Origin: Oscillibacter sp.
GTDB lineage: Bacteria > Bacillota > Clostridia > Oscillospirales > Oscillospiraceae
NCBI GenBank assembly: GCA_017526785.1
Contig: JAFXQV010000027.1
Span: 1 to 64,000, forward strand
Length of the DNA: 64,000 nt
Direction: 5' to 3'
The first letter of the stretch is position 1. Each line of letters opens with the position of its first letter. This document shows positions 24,950-32,849 of this stretch, piece by piece. The position numbers and the translations under genes are program-made. The notes below the pieces were generated by a model. It was given only the letters and a program-made list of their open reading frames with translations. It was not told the DNA's origin and searched no databases.

Positions 24950-27900
24950 TCAGTCGGTAGCCGTCCGTCCGTCCCAAGACTTGGAAACGCTGATTTCCGT
25001 ATTGTGGACGTACACGCCCTTTCCGGTGGACTTGTCAATGTGGTCGAGTTGCGTACTGATACGGAGTGTGACGGTCAGCGCTACCGAGTGCATGTTGCCG
25101 TAGTCGTCACACAGTTTCGTTGGGAAGGTGATGGTAGCGCCGGAACTGGCGTTTTTGAGCGTCAGATTGATAGTGGACGTGAAGTGGTTGACGTACGCGA
25201 CCTGTCCGGTGGAGACCGCTATCTGTCCGGCCGGAGAGGACGAGCCGTAGTCGACCAGCGGCGTAAAGGTGTCACTGCGGAGCGTGCTGTAGTGCGGCCC
25301 GAGGTCAATGGCCTTCATGACATCGCCGTTCATGTAGTAGAGATTGCTGTCGAAGGTCAGGGTCACGTTGCCGCTGCAAGTGTTCAGTTCAAGACTGCTG
25401 TCGCCGTCCATGGTCAGGTTCTGCGTAACTTCCGTGATGAGCGGCGGCACCTTGTCGGGCGGCGTGATGGGGTACACGGAGCGGAACACGTCCGACCCGC
25501 CGTCGACACTCTGCGTCACGGTGATGAGCGCGTACTTGTGGCCGTCCTGCATGGGAAGCAAGGAACTGTCAATGGTCAGCGGGGAACTGGCCGACACTGC
25601 CATGCCCTTTCCAATTCCGATAACGGAGACGCCGTTGGAGAGGCTCTGGCGGACGAATGCCGCGACTCTCTCCTTATACTCCTTGGTGGCGTACACGTCG
25701 AACACGGAGCCGTTGCCGGTGTCCATCTTCATGGCCTCCAACACGTTGTTGACCTGCATGTAGGACGACTGGGGCTGGCGTCCGCCGCTGGGCGTACTGC
25801 TCCAGAATACGCTATTCACAATCGGGTCAAGCATGCTCTCGTCGGTGTCCACAATGACGTAATCCGCCACGGCGGGCTGGTTGGCGGACAGTTCCGCCAC
25901 GGGATTGTTGAGCGTCAGGCGTACGACTGGCGGGGCGGCTTCCAGCGTCGTGAAGCGGAACAGTTGCGCGTAGGCGGAGTAGGTTTCGCCGCTTCCCTGC
26001 AGGACGAAGTAGGCAAAGTACCGCGTCTCGCTGGTCAGGCCTGTAATGCTGACGGTTGTCCCTTTGCTGTCGACCTCCACGGAACCCGTTTTGACGCCCT
26101 TGCCGCTGAAACGCTGTTGGATGATGTTGTACTGGCTGGGGTTTCGCACGGAGAAGGGGGTCAGGCGGGTGTTCTCGCCGGATTCCGGAATCTCCGTGTA
26201 GCGCGACCAGTCCACGGCTCTGTTGTTCAGGTCCTGCGCGGCGATAGTGCCGCCCGCCGGGGCAATGAGATAGTGTACCGTACCCGGACGCGTCATCTGC
26301 AGCCACATGGACACGCTCGTATCGGCGGGCGTGAAGGTCGGCGCGCCGTTGACGAAGGCGGGCGCGGCCGTAGCGTAGAACAGGCGGCTCATCAGGAAGG
26401 GGCTGGGCGAGCCAATGTCCTTGACGGTTCCGGCGCTTACCATGGATTCCAGATTTTCCGGCGTCGGTCTGGCCGCGAGGTTGAGCAGAGAGGGAGCCGT
26501 CCCCGCCACGGCCGTGACGCCAAACTGTGCGTCGGAATCCCACAGTTTGCGCTCTGTGTCGCCGTCGACTTCCAGAAAGTGTACGGCGTACTCGTAGACG
26601 CGCCCATCCTCCAGCGTCCGCAAGGAGGGAATCGCGCCGCCCGCGTACCCGCACAAGTGCGCGTGCATGCTCTGCCCGGACATCGCGGTGGAAGTGGCCG
26701 TACGCATGACGCTTCCGCGTCCGCCGCTTCCGTCCGGGTTCTGCACTTTTGCCCATCCCTTGTCGTAGACGCTTGACGCGGAGGGGCGGCTTCTGACGTA
26801 GACTTCAAAGACGCAGGTCGTGTCAGACCAGAAAATCAAATCCCACGCGGTTTCGCTGTTGGCGCGTGAAACCGCTTTCGGCTCCGCGCTGAATACAAAA
26901 TCAACGTCACTGACACCGGGCGGATATTTGTCCGCAGTTAGGGTGATTTCCTGTAGGAGAATCTGCGCGGGCATGGTGGTGAAGGACTGTGTCTTTTGCG
27001 TCCCCATCTGGTTGAGGTTTTCGGAGAGGTCGGAGAGGTCGCGCAACTGGAACCAGTACGTTTTCCCGCCCGAGATGCGCAGTGCGCTGTCCTCGCTGGT
27101 GTCGTCGGTGGTGGGGAAGTCCAAAATCAGTTGCTGGTTCTCGACCGACACAACCGCGTTGCGGTAGTCGACGCCCCATTCCGTGTCGCTCCCGCGTTCG
27201 GGAACCGCCCCGGAATCCGTTTGCAGGCTGACCGTCGCCCGGAGGAACGCGGCCAGCTTCGTTTTTGCGCTGTTGCGGGCGGTGTCGCTTTTCGCGTTCT
27301 TGACCGCGCCGTAGAGGTCGGAAAGCACCTCCCCCGTCGAGAAACGCCGGATGGATTCGCTGAACGTCAGCCGGATTCCGGTGTCCGCGTACGGCGTCTC
27401 CGGGTGTCCCTCCGGGTAATCGGTCGTCTCCAAGGTCACGGACGGGGGCTGTTTGTCGAGCGTCTGGACGCTGAGCAGGCACACGCCCTCCGGTTTGTTG
27501 TTCGCGCCGTCTATGGCGGAGTTGCCCACGTAAAATTGGGAGTAATTCCCAGTTTTGTCTTGGGCAACGTACCAGATATGATAAACTTTCTCCGGCGTGA
27601 GGTTATTTATTGTTACGGTCGCGGTGACGTTGGCACTGACCGCTTTACTGCCGTGGTCAATGCCGCCGTTGCCGCTGACGACCTGCTTAATGGCGTAGTC
27701 CGCAGTAATCGCGCCGCCTCCGGTGGGCGGATTCGGGAACCGGGTACCGTCCTCCACCACGACCCAGTAAACCGTGGCGTCCTCGTTGACATTGCAGTGC
27801 AGTGTCACGGAACGCTCTTTGACGGTCTCCGGCGTCATGGCTTGCAGGAATACGGGCTTGGTGCTGTCAACGGTCTTGAAGGTCAACAGACGCATGTAAG

Positions 27901-28570
27901 AGGACGCGCTGAAATCGGAATTCGTCAGCCACAGGAACAGGTCGTAGTCTGTCTCGTCCTTCAGGTTGTCGAGCCTGACCATCTTGGGCTGATTGCCCGT
28001 CAAGGCCGTCCAGCCTTTCGCGGCGCTTCCCGGCAGGTCGCCGGAGCGGAAACGCGCGGCGGTGGGGTGTCCCATGTCGTGCAGGTAGAGCGCCCAGTAG
28101 AGGCGGCAGTTTCTGTCCGCCGTCACACGCGCGTAGCATAGGGCTCCCCCGGCGGAGGTGGCCGTGTTTTCGGCAATCACGGGGTCGGTCACGAACTGCG
28201 GCGCTTCGGAGGATTCGGCCGTAACGCGCAACGTCCGCGCGGAGCGGTACGGCTTCCGCGCCGCGTCCAGCATGATGAGTTTGGCGTGGTGTACCTCCGA
28301 CGTTTGGCACTGGACAACGACTGTCTGTGCCTCCCGCGCGGGGTTGAGCGGGACGGCGGACAGCAGTTGCCCCCGGCTGTTGTACACGGCGCACACGGCG
28401 CTTTGCACGTCCGCCGCGTTCGAGACGGATTCCTGATACCAGCACGTCACAGCGACGCCTTCGGCGTGGTCGCGGAGATAGCCGTCGAGCAGCGGCGCTT
28501 CCGCCGCCCGCGCCACTCCGCAGAGGCAGAGCAGCGCGAACAGAATGGAAAAGAACAGGGTCTTTTTCAC
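24950..28570 (-). CDS. Large secreted beta-domain surface protein (1206 aa)
   Basis: The start is GTG at 28570 (VKKTLFFSILFALLCLCGVARA, a signal peptide), seven bases after AAGGAGG is complete. An ATG two bases upstream is out of frame and meets TGA at once. The body consists of FN3/Ig-like repeats, each with the ending pattern seen in DNLKDETDYDLFLWLTN, NNLTPEKVYHIWYVAQD and TGLTSETRYFAYFVLQG. It ends without SLH, LPxTG or a C-terminal membrane anchor, so it is released or held non-covalently. It shares an operon with NusG-II and Gx-transporter genes (gap 14 bases). Specific function unknown. Confidence 0.8.
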   Translation of the reverse strand: MKKTLFFSILFALLCLCGVARAAEAPLLDGYLRDHAEGVAVTCWYQESVSNAADVQSAVCAVYNSRGQLLSAVPLNPAREAQTVVVQCQTSEVHHAKLIMLDAARKPYRSARTLRVTAESSEAPQFVTDPVIAENTATSAGGALCYARVTADRNCRLYWALYLHDMGHPTAARFRSGDLPGSAAKGWTALTGNQPKMVRLDNLKDETDYDLFLWLTNSDFSASSYMRLLTFKTVDSTKPVFLQAMTPETVKERSVTLHCNVNEDATVYWVVVEDGTRFPNPPTGGGAITADYAIKQVVSGNGGIDHGSKAVSANVTATVTINNLTPEKVYHIWYVAQDKTGNYSQFYVGNSAIDGANNKPEGVCLLSVQTLDKQPPSVTLETTDYPEGHPETPYADTGIRLTFSESIRRFSTGEVLSDLYGAVKNAKSDTARNSAKTKLAAFLRATVSLQTDSGAVPERGSDTEWGVDYRNAVVSVENQQLILDFPTTDDTSEDSALRISGGKTYWFQLRDLSDLSENLNQMGTQKTQSFTTMPAQILLQEITLTADKYPPGVSDVDFVFSAEPKAVSRANSETAWDLIFWSDTTCVFEVYVRSRPSASSVYDKGWAKVQNPDGSGGRGSVMRTATSTAMSGQSMHAHLCGYAGGAIPSLRTLEDGRVYEYAVHFLEVDGDTERKLWDSDAQFGVTAVAGTAPSLLNLAARPTPENLESMVSAGTVKDIGSPSPFLMSRLFYATAAPAFVNGAPTFTPADTSVSMWLQMTRPGTVHYLIAPAGGTIAAQDLNNRAVDWSRYTEIPESGENTRLTPFSVRNPSQYNIIQQRFSGKGVKTGSVEVDSKGTTVSITGLTSETRYFAYFVLQGSGETYSAYAQLFRFTTLEAAPPVVRLTLNNPVAELSANQPAVADYVIVDTDESMLDPIVNSVFWSSTPSGGRQPQSSYMQVNNVLEAMKMDTGNGSVFDVYATKEYKERVAAFVRQSLSNGVSVIGIGKGMAVSASSPLTIDSSLLPMQDGHKYALITVTQSVDGGSDVFRSVYPITPPDKVPPLITEVTQNLTMDGDSSLELNTCSGNVTLTFDSNLYYMNGDVMKAIDLGPHYSTLRSDTFTPLVDYGSSSPAGQIAVSTGQVAYVNHFTSTINLTLKNASSGATITFPTKLCDDYGNMHSVALTVTLRISTQLDHIDKSTGKGVYVHNTEISVSKSWDGRTATD

Positions 28571-28584
28571 ATAAAAACCTCCTT

Positions 28585-29106
28585 TCAGCGTGACAACGGG
28601 AACGCCTTTGCGGCGTTGAGTGCGCGGAACAGTAACGCGACAATCAAGCCCGTGACGCTTCCCGTGAAAATGGACACGAACAGCAGAACGGGCAGGTAAT
28701 AGAGCGGGGCGGCGTTGCCGAGTGTCAGCATGGCGGCGGCAATCTGCCCGCACTGGTGCGCCGCCGCGCCGCCGACAGATACGCCGTACACCGACAGCCC
28801 CCGGCAACGCGAAAGCGCCGCCATGCACGCCAGCGCCGTGACGCCCCCGAGTACAGAGAAAATCAGCGCGTTCATATTCCCCGCGAACACCGCGCCGAGG
28901 GTACAGCGCGCCAGCAACACGCACAGCGTCGGCGCGGTGCCGAGCGCGTACAGCGCGAACAGGGTCACGATGTTGGCCAGCCCGAGCCGGACGCCCGGCA
29001 GGGGTATCAGCGCCGAGAGCGGAAAGGCGCTTTCCACGTACGACAGGCCTAAAGCCAGCGTCGTGAGCATGGCGCACTGTGTCAAGGCCTTTGTGGTCAG
29101 TCTCAT
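28585..29106 (-). CDS. Gx transporter family membrane protein
   Basis: This 173-residue integral membrane protein has about five to six hydrophobic helices (LGLSYVESAFPLSALIPLPG, LANIVTLFALYALGTAPTL, the glycine-rich LIFSVLGGVTALACMAAL, the last LLFVSIFTGSVTGLIVALLF). PGVRLGLAN is the family's conserved loop. Such proteins have been called heptaprenyl diphosphate synthase component I by annotation, though they resemble ECF-type S components. ATG 29106 lies eight bases after the NusG-II stop. The pair NusG-II/Gx is a recurring couple in Firmicutes; in Listeria-type flavin electron-transfer loci similar genes are, to my recollection, eetA/eetB. Confidence 0.85.
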   Translation of the reverse strand: MRLTTKALTQCAMLTTLALGLSYVESAFPLSALIPLPGVRLGLANIVTLFALYALGTAPTLCVLLARCTLGAVFAGNMNALIFSVLGGVTALACMAALSRCRGLSVYGVSVGGAAAHQCGQIAAAMLTLGNAAPLYYLPVLLFVSIFTGSVTGLIVALLFRALNAAKAFPLSR

Positions 29107-29114
29107 ACGTCCCC

Positions 29115-29507
29115 CTATCCGAGTACGGCGTCCGGGGCGTCGGACGGAACCGCGCCGCCCTCCATGCGGACGACAATCCGCGCCGGGAGACATACGATGG
29201 ACTGCCCGCCGTACGTCACGACGCCGGTATGTACACAGTCCTGTGTGGGGCAGTCCGACGAGACCACCCGCGCCCCCGGACAAAATTCCATGTGAAGCGT
29301 GTAGCCGTTGGCGGTGTAAGTCCGCTCCGACGGCGTGTCCGTACGCACGCGGTCGATTTCCACGCCGTCGGCGTACACGACTGCGGTCACGGCCTCCGCC
29401 GCGACGCCCGCCCGCGCCCCGTACAGTATCCCGCACGCGAGCAGTCCCACAAATATTACAACGACGCTGTCTAATACGGTCGGACTCAGCCGGGGTAACT
29501 TTTCCAT
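29115..29507 (-). CDS. NusG domain II-containing membrane-anchored protein
   Basis: The 130-residue product has one N-terminal transmembrane segment (~12-32, SVVVIFVGLLACGILYGARAG) and an extracytoplasmic domain. The domain carries the NusG-II signature CPTQDCVHTGVVTYGGQSIVC (split here: CPTQDCVHTG, then SIVCLPARIVV), with three cysteines conserved in the family. It does not contain the NGN transcription domain, so it is not the transcription factor NusG. It is first in a probable operon with the Gx transporter and two large surface proteins and has its own promoter. Its exact role is unknown; a redox or flavin-related extracytoplasmic role is speculative. Confidence 0.85.
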   Translation of the reverse strand: MEKLPRLSPTVLDSVVVIFVGLLACGILYGARAGVAAEAVTAVVYADGVEIDRVRTDTPSERTYTANGYTLHMEFCPGARVVSSDCPTQDCVHTGVVTYGGQSIVCLPARIVVRMEGGAVPSDAPDAVLG

Positions 29508-29535
29508 GTACTGCGCTCCTCTCTGTAGCGCTCCC

Positions 29536-29564
29536 AGTATACCACATTCCGCGCATTTTCACAA
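29536..29564 (-). promoter_or_regulatory. Promoter of NusG-II/Gx/surface operon
   Basis: On the minus strand TTGTGA (29564-29559), a 17-base spacer and TATACT (29541-29536) precede the NusG-II gene by about 30 bases. It resembles a sigma-A promoter with a good -10 and a weaker -35. Confidence 0.65.
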
Positions 29565-29673
29565 GTAAAAAGTGTGTAACAAGGAAATACCGTATGTATT
29601 TGGCAATTGTTGGAAACGTCACCGCGCGGCACCGCCGGACGGAGACTGACATTGTTTGCCCAAAAACAGGCAC

Positions 29674-29704
29674 ACAAAACGGGCGAACCGCTGTCGGCTC
29701 GCCC
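29674..29704 (-). terminator. Intrinsic terminator after ybaB
   Basis: On the minus strand GGGCGAGCCG, a short ACAG loop and CGGTTCGCCC form a 10-bp stem followed by GTTTTGTG. It lies just downstream of the ybaB stop (29711) and ends the dnaX-ybaB transcript. Confidence 0.8.
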
Positions 29705-29710
29705 GTACGC

Positions 29711-30094
29711 TCACAGAGAAAGGTTCCCCAGATTGAACCCGCCCAGATTCAGATTCCCGCTGGCGTTCTCCATGCTCTTTTCCATTGCCTCTGCCGCCTG
29801 ACGCAAGGCCTCATTGACGGCGCTGACAATCAAATCCTGCAACATTTCGGTGTCTTCCGGGTCGACGACTTCCGGCTTGACGGTCAGCGAAACAAGTTCG
29901 CGTTTGCCGTTGGCCGTAGCCTCGACCGCGCCGCCGCCCGATGTGGCGACAAATTCCTTGGCCTCGACTTCCTTCTGCGCGGCGTTCATGTCCGCCTGCA
30001 TTTGCGCCAGACGCTGTTGTAACTCGGCCTGACGGCGGCTCCCGGCCGGATTCTGACTGCCGTTGGTGAACCCCCGGCGCGCACTGTAGCCCAT
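29711..30094 (-). CDS. ybaB: Nucleoid-associated protein YbaB/EbfC
   Basis: This is a small DNA-binding protein that coats the nucleoid. The 127-residue product has the family core: RRQAELQQRLAQMQADMNAAQ helix, the VEATANGKRELVSLTVKPEVVDPED strand region (split for reading), and MLQDLIVSAVNEALRQAAEAM. A Gly/Asn/Leu-rich C-terminal tail (NLNLGGFNLGNL) is longer than usual. ATG 30094 follows AAGGAG, which lies inside the end of dnaX, so the two are coupled. In Firmicutes recR usually follows; here a terminator does. Confidence 0.93.
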   Translation of the reverse strand: MGYSARRGFTNGSQNPAGSRRQAELQQRLAQMQADMNAAQKEVEAKEFVATSGGGAVEATANGKRELVSLTVKPEVVDPEDTEMLQDLIVSAVNEALRQAAEAMEKSMENASGNLNLGGFNLGNLSL

Positions 30095-30097
30095 AAT

Positions 30098-31936
30098 TCA
30101 TTTCTCCTTGTGATAGTCTGTTTCAGAATGTTGCTCCCCGATAATTTGAAAGACACCGGGAAGCTGGCGGCTTTCCTCCAATAATTCGTCCTGATTTTCC
30201 TTGGGCGAACGTTTATCAGTTGCGTGCAGGACAACGCGTTTTGCGTCGCTCTCCTCCTTCAAAACTGAGCGTACCTTTTTCTTATCGAAAAGTTTCATGT
30301 TCATGCAGGTGCTTGTCATATAGACATTCAACGTGCCGTTTTTTGTAAGCGTTCCAGTCCACGTTCCGAGGTACGATTTGACAGAGGGAGGCAGACGCGC
30401 CTTGCAACGTTTAATAAAGTCGTCCCAGATGAAAGTGGACGTTAAAGTGGTATCCTCTGTCGGTGTGTCGCTTGTACTGGTAGCGGTGCTACCCGTTTTG
30501 TACGACGGCAAATCGTCCGGCAACAGGGCGTCATTTGATTGTGGAACGTCATCACGCGGTAATAAATCGTCCAGTGGTGGCAGAACGTCATCCCACGGTG
30601 ACATATTCTCCGGCGGTTCGTTGTCCCATGACGGCACATTTTCCGGCGGCGGCTCGTCGTCCCACGGCGGCGCGTCGTCGGGTTGCGGGACGTTATTTTG
30701 TGGCGGCGGCGTGGGTCGCGCAACAGGCGGCGCAGCCGGAGGCGGCACAATCTGCACGGCGGGTGCGGCCGGACGCGGAATCGGCGCGGCGGAATAACCC
30801 GCTTCCAGACGCTCTATCCGGGCGACTAACGCGGACATATCCCCCGACAGCGTCTCGTCGCACAGGCGCAAGAGACACAGTTCCGTATTCAGGCGGTTGT
30901 TTTTCGCGTCCGCAAACTCCGCGCCGACACCCTGCAATGAAGTCGCCAGATACAACAGCCGTGCGGCGGTCGAGAGGCTTTCCAGACGGTTCAGGGTGGC
31001 GTCGTCGTAGCCCCCCGACAGCAAGGCGGCGCTTCCCTCCGGTGCCATGCGTTTGAGTAACAGGTCACGCACCAGCGCGGCCAGCTCGCGCAACACGGTA
31101 ACGCCGTCGCGGCCGCTGTCGTAGAGTTCGCCGAACAGCGACAGCGCCGACGGCACATCTTTTCGTAGGATATGTTCCAGCAGGGCGGCCGTCTGCAGGT
31201 GTCCGGCGAGGCCTAACGTGTTCAGCACGGCGGCACTGTCCACCGTGCCGCCCGACGCCGCGCACTGGTCGAGTAACGACAGGCCGTCGCGCAACGCGCC
31301 TTCGGCCAGACGCGCCAGCAGTTCCGCGCCGTCGTCGGTCAGCGGGATTTGCTCCCGTCCGGCGACGTACCGCAGACGCGCCGCGATATCCGCCGGACTG
31401 ATTCGCCGGAACGCGTACCGCTGACAGCGTGACAGAATCGTGGCCGGGACTTTGTGCAGTTCGGTCGTCGCAAGGATAAACATTAAGTGTTCCGGCGGCT
31501 CTTCCAGAATCTTCAACAGCGCGTTAAAGGCCGACACGGACAGCATATGCACCTCGTCGACAATGTACACGCGTTTCCGGACGTTGGCGGGCGGGTAGGC
31601 GGCCTCATCCCGCAGGGCGCGCACTTGGTCAACGCCGTTATTGGACGCGGCGTCGAGTTCCAGCACGTCAAGGGAGTTGCCGTCCTCCAGCGAGAGGCAG
31701 GCCGGACACGCCCCGCATGGGTTCCCGTCGCGGGGGTTCTCACAGTTGACGGCACGCGCCAGAATTTTGGCGCAAGTCGTTTTCCCCGTGCCGCGGCTCC
31801 CCGTGAACAGGTACGCGTGCGAGGTACGATTTTCGGCCACCTGCTTTTGCAGGGTGCGCGTGATGTGCGATTGCCCTACGACATCCGAAAACACCGCCGG
31901 GCGGTACTTCCGGTACAGAGCCTGATACATTCCCAT
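30098..31936 (-). CDS. dnaX: DNA polymerase III subunit gamma/tau
   Basis: DnaX is the clamp-loader ATPase of the replisome. The start is set at ATG 31936 (MGMYQALYRKYRPAVF); ATG 31930 is an equal alternative. Walker A GSRGTGKTT lies at about residue 46, a zinc module C-x8-C-x2-C-x2-C at about 72-86 (CENPRDGNPC), the DEVH-type Walker B VYIVDEVHML at about 128, and the sensor LATTELHKVPATILSRCQ later. Domains I-III fill ~1-360. A Pro/Asp/Trp-rich linker with repeats of PPWDDEPPPEN type (~410-480) precedes the C-terminal domain. Length 612 is normal. It lies directly downstream of the SRP RNA gene. Confidence 0.95.
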   Translation of the reverse strand: MGMYQALYRKYRPAVFSDVVGQSHITRTLQKQVAENRTSHAYLFTGSRGTGKTTCAKILARAVNCENPRDGNPCGACPACLSLEDGNSLDVLELDAASNNGVDQVRALRDEAAYPPANVRKRVYIVDEVHMLSVSAFNALLKILEEPPEHLMFILATTELHKVPATILSRCQRYAFRRISPADIAARLRYVAGREQIPLTDDGAELLARLAEGALRDGLSLLDQCAASGGTVDSAAVLNTLGLAGHLQTAALLEHILRKDVPSALSLFGELYDSGRDGVTVLRELAALVRDLLLKRMAPEGSAALLSGGYDDATLNRLESLSTAARLLYLATSLQGVGAEFADAKNNRLNTELCLLRLCDETLSGDMSALVARIERLEAGYSAAPIPRPAAPAVQIVPPPAAPPVARPTPPPQNNVPQPDDAPPWDDEPPPENVPSWDNEPPENMSPWDDVLPPLDDLLPRDDVPQSNDALLPDDLPSYKTGSTATSTSDTPTEDTTLTSTFIWDDFIKRCKARLPPSVKSYLGTWTGTLTKNGTLNVYMTSTCMNMKLFDKKKVRSVLKEESDAKRVVLHATDKRSPKENQDELLEESRQLPGVFQIIGEQHSETDYHKEK

Positions 31937-31962
31937 TCCATACAACCCCAGTGGACAGAAAA

Positions 31963-32098
31963 CTCCTCCGCTTTCAGCCGCAGAACCGGTGTCCTTGCGT
32001 CACATGGGTGTCCCGCTTAATGCTGCTCGGTTCCCCGCCTGACATGGTTCACGGTACCGCATTGCACAAGACCGGCTCCGCGACTGAAAGCGGAGGAT
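31963..32098 (-). ncRNA. ffs: Signal recognition particle RNA (small bacterial type)
   Basis: The transcript contains the diagnostic apical SRP domain: GTCAGGCGGGGAACCGAGCAGC (the GUCAGG ... GGAA ... AGCAGC internal loop that binds Ffh). The ends close in a long helix, CCTCCGCTTTCAG at the 5' side with CTGAAAGCGGAGG at the 3' side. A GTTTTCT tract follows and can end transcription. The gene sits upstream of dnaX as in many Firmicutes. The exact ends are estimated from the helix and the promoter. Confidence 0.92.
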
Positions 32099-32104
32099 GT
32101 TGTT

Positions 32105-32133
32105 ATTATATACGACCCCGAACGGAATTGCAA
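32105..32133 (-). promoter_or_regulatory. Strong promoter of SRP RNA gene
   Basis: On the minus strand TTGCAA (32133-32128), a 17-base spacer and a consensus TATAAT (32110-32105) lie about 7-10 bases before the predicted RNA 5' end. Read-through into dnaX is possible. Confidence 0.85.
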
Positions 32134-32162
32134 GCCCCCCGCAATGTTTTTTTCCGGCGATT

Positions 32163-32849
32163 TCACGCGGGGGGCGCTTCCCCGCCCCCGGTATCGCCGG
32201 GGACGGGGCGCGGGGCAAGGCGGAACTCGACCAAGCCCACGGTACCCTGCTCCGGGTAGTAGAACGCCTCCGGCCAGTCGGGGAAATCGGACAAGCCCTC
32301 CTCTTCCCGCAGACGCGCCTTGGCTTCCTGTACCCGCGCCTCCCCGCTGGCTCCCCAGTAGCCGATTCTTACGGCGAGTTCCTCCTGATTCCGGTCAAGC
32401 GCGTTCCGTAGAAGCGTGTAGAGCGCCTCCGTGCTGGTCGCGTTGACAATGGCCTGTATCTCCTCGGCCGTGCGGCGGTAGCCGATTTGCAGTTTGATTT
32501 CGTGGTAGCCCCGCTGTGCCTGACTGACGGACGCGATATAGGACACCGCGTAAGAGCCTAACGGCGTCTGCTGTTGAATCTCCATCGTAGCCTGTTCGAG
32601 ACGGTCGGACAGGGTCACATCGTCGTCGAAGTGGTACAGGCGGAGTGTGGCCGTCTCCCGGCGCTGTGCAATCAGTAACAGAATGTCGTTGACGATATCC
32701 TGATAGTTTTCGGCGCGGAGGGTTCCGGCGGCCTCACTCTCCCAGAATTTGCCGCTGTGCGGCTCCACTGTGACATACTGCCGTTCCAGCAGGGAACAGC
32801 CCGACAAAAGCGTGCAGACGCAGAGCGTACAGAGAACCTTTCTCATCAT
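32163..32849 (-). CDS. Lipoprotein coupled to amidase gene (228 aa)
   Basis: The start is ATG 32849, which overlaps the stop of the upstream amidase gene (TGATGATG). A lipoprotein signal follows (MMRKVLCTLCVCTLLSGC, lipobox LLSGC). The mature part is mostly helical and acidic: YQDIVNDILLLIAQRRE, DDDVTLSDRLEQATMEIQQQ, and a C-terminal helical region with EEGLSDFPDWPEAFYY. No family is recognised. Tight coupling to the secreted amidase suggests a shared envelope task, and sporulation or wall remodelling is a reasonable but unproven guess. Its low-complexity tail ends GDTGGGEAPPA. Confidence 0.78.
   Translation of the reverse strand: MMRKVLCTLCVCTLLSGCSLLERQYVTVEPHSGKFWESEAAGTLRAENYQDIVNDILLLIAQRRETATLRLYHFDDDVTLSDRLEQATMEIQQQTPLGSYAVSYIASVSQAQRGYHEIKLQIGYRRTAEEIQAIVNATSTEALYTLLRNALDRNQEELAVRIGYWGASGEARVQEAKARLREEEGLSDFPDWPEAFYYPEQGTVGLVEFRLAPRPVPGDTGGGEAPPA

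Noticed and set aside
24467..26776. 769-residue plus-strand open frame
   Set aside because: It spans the end of one minus-strand gene and the start of another and reads as antisense noise.
29115..29507. Transcription factor NusG
   Set aside because: Only the NusG-II-type domain with a membrane anchor is present; the NGN and KOW domains of NusG are absent.
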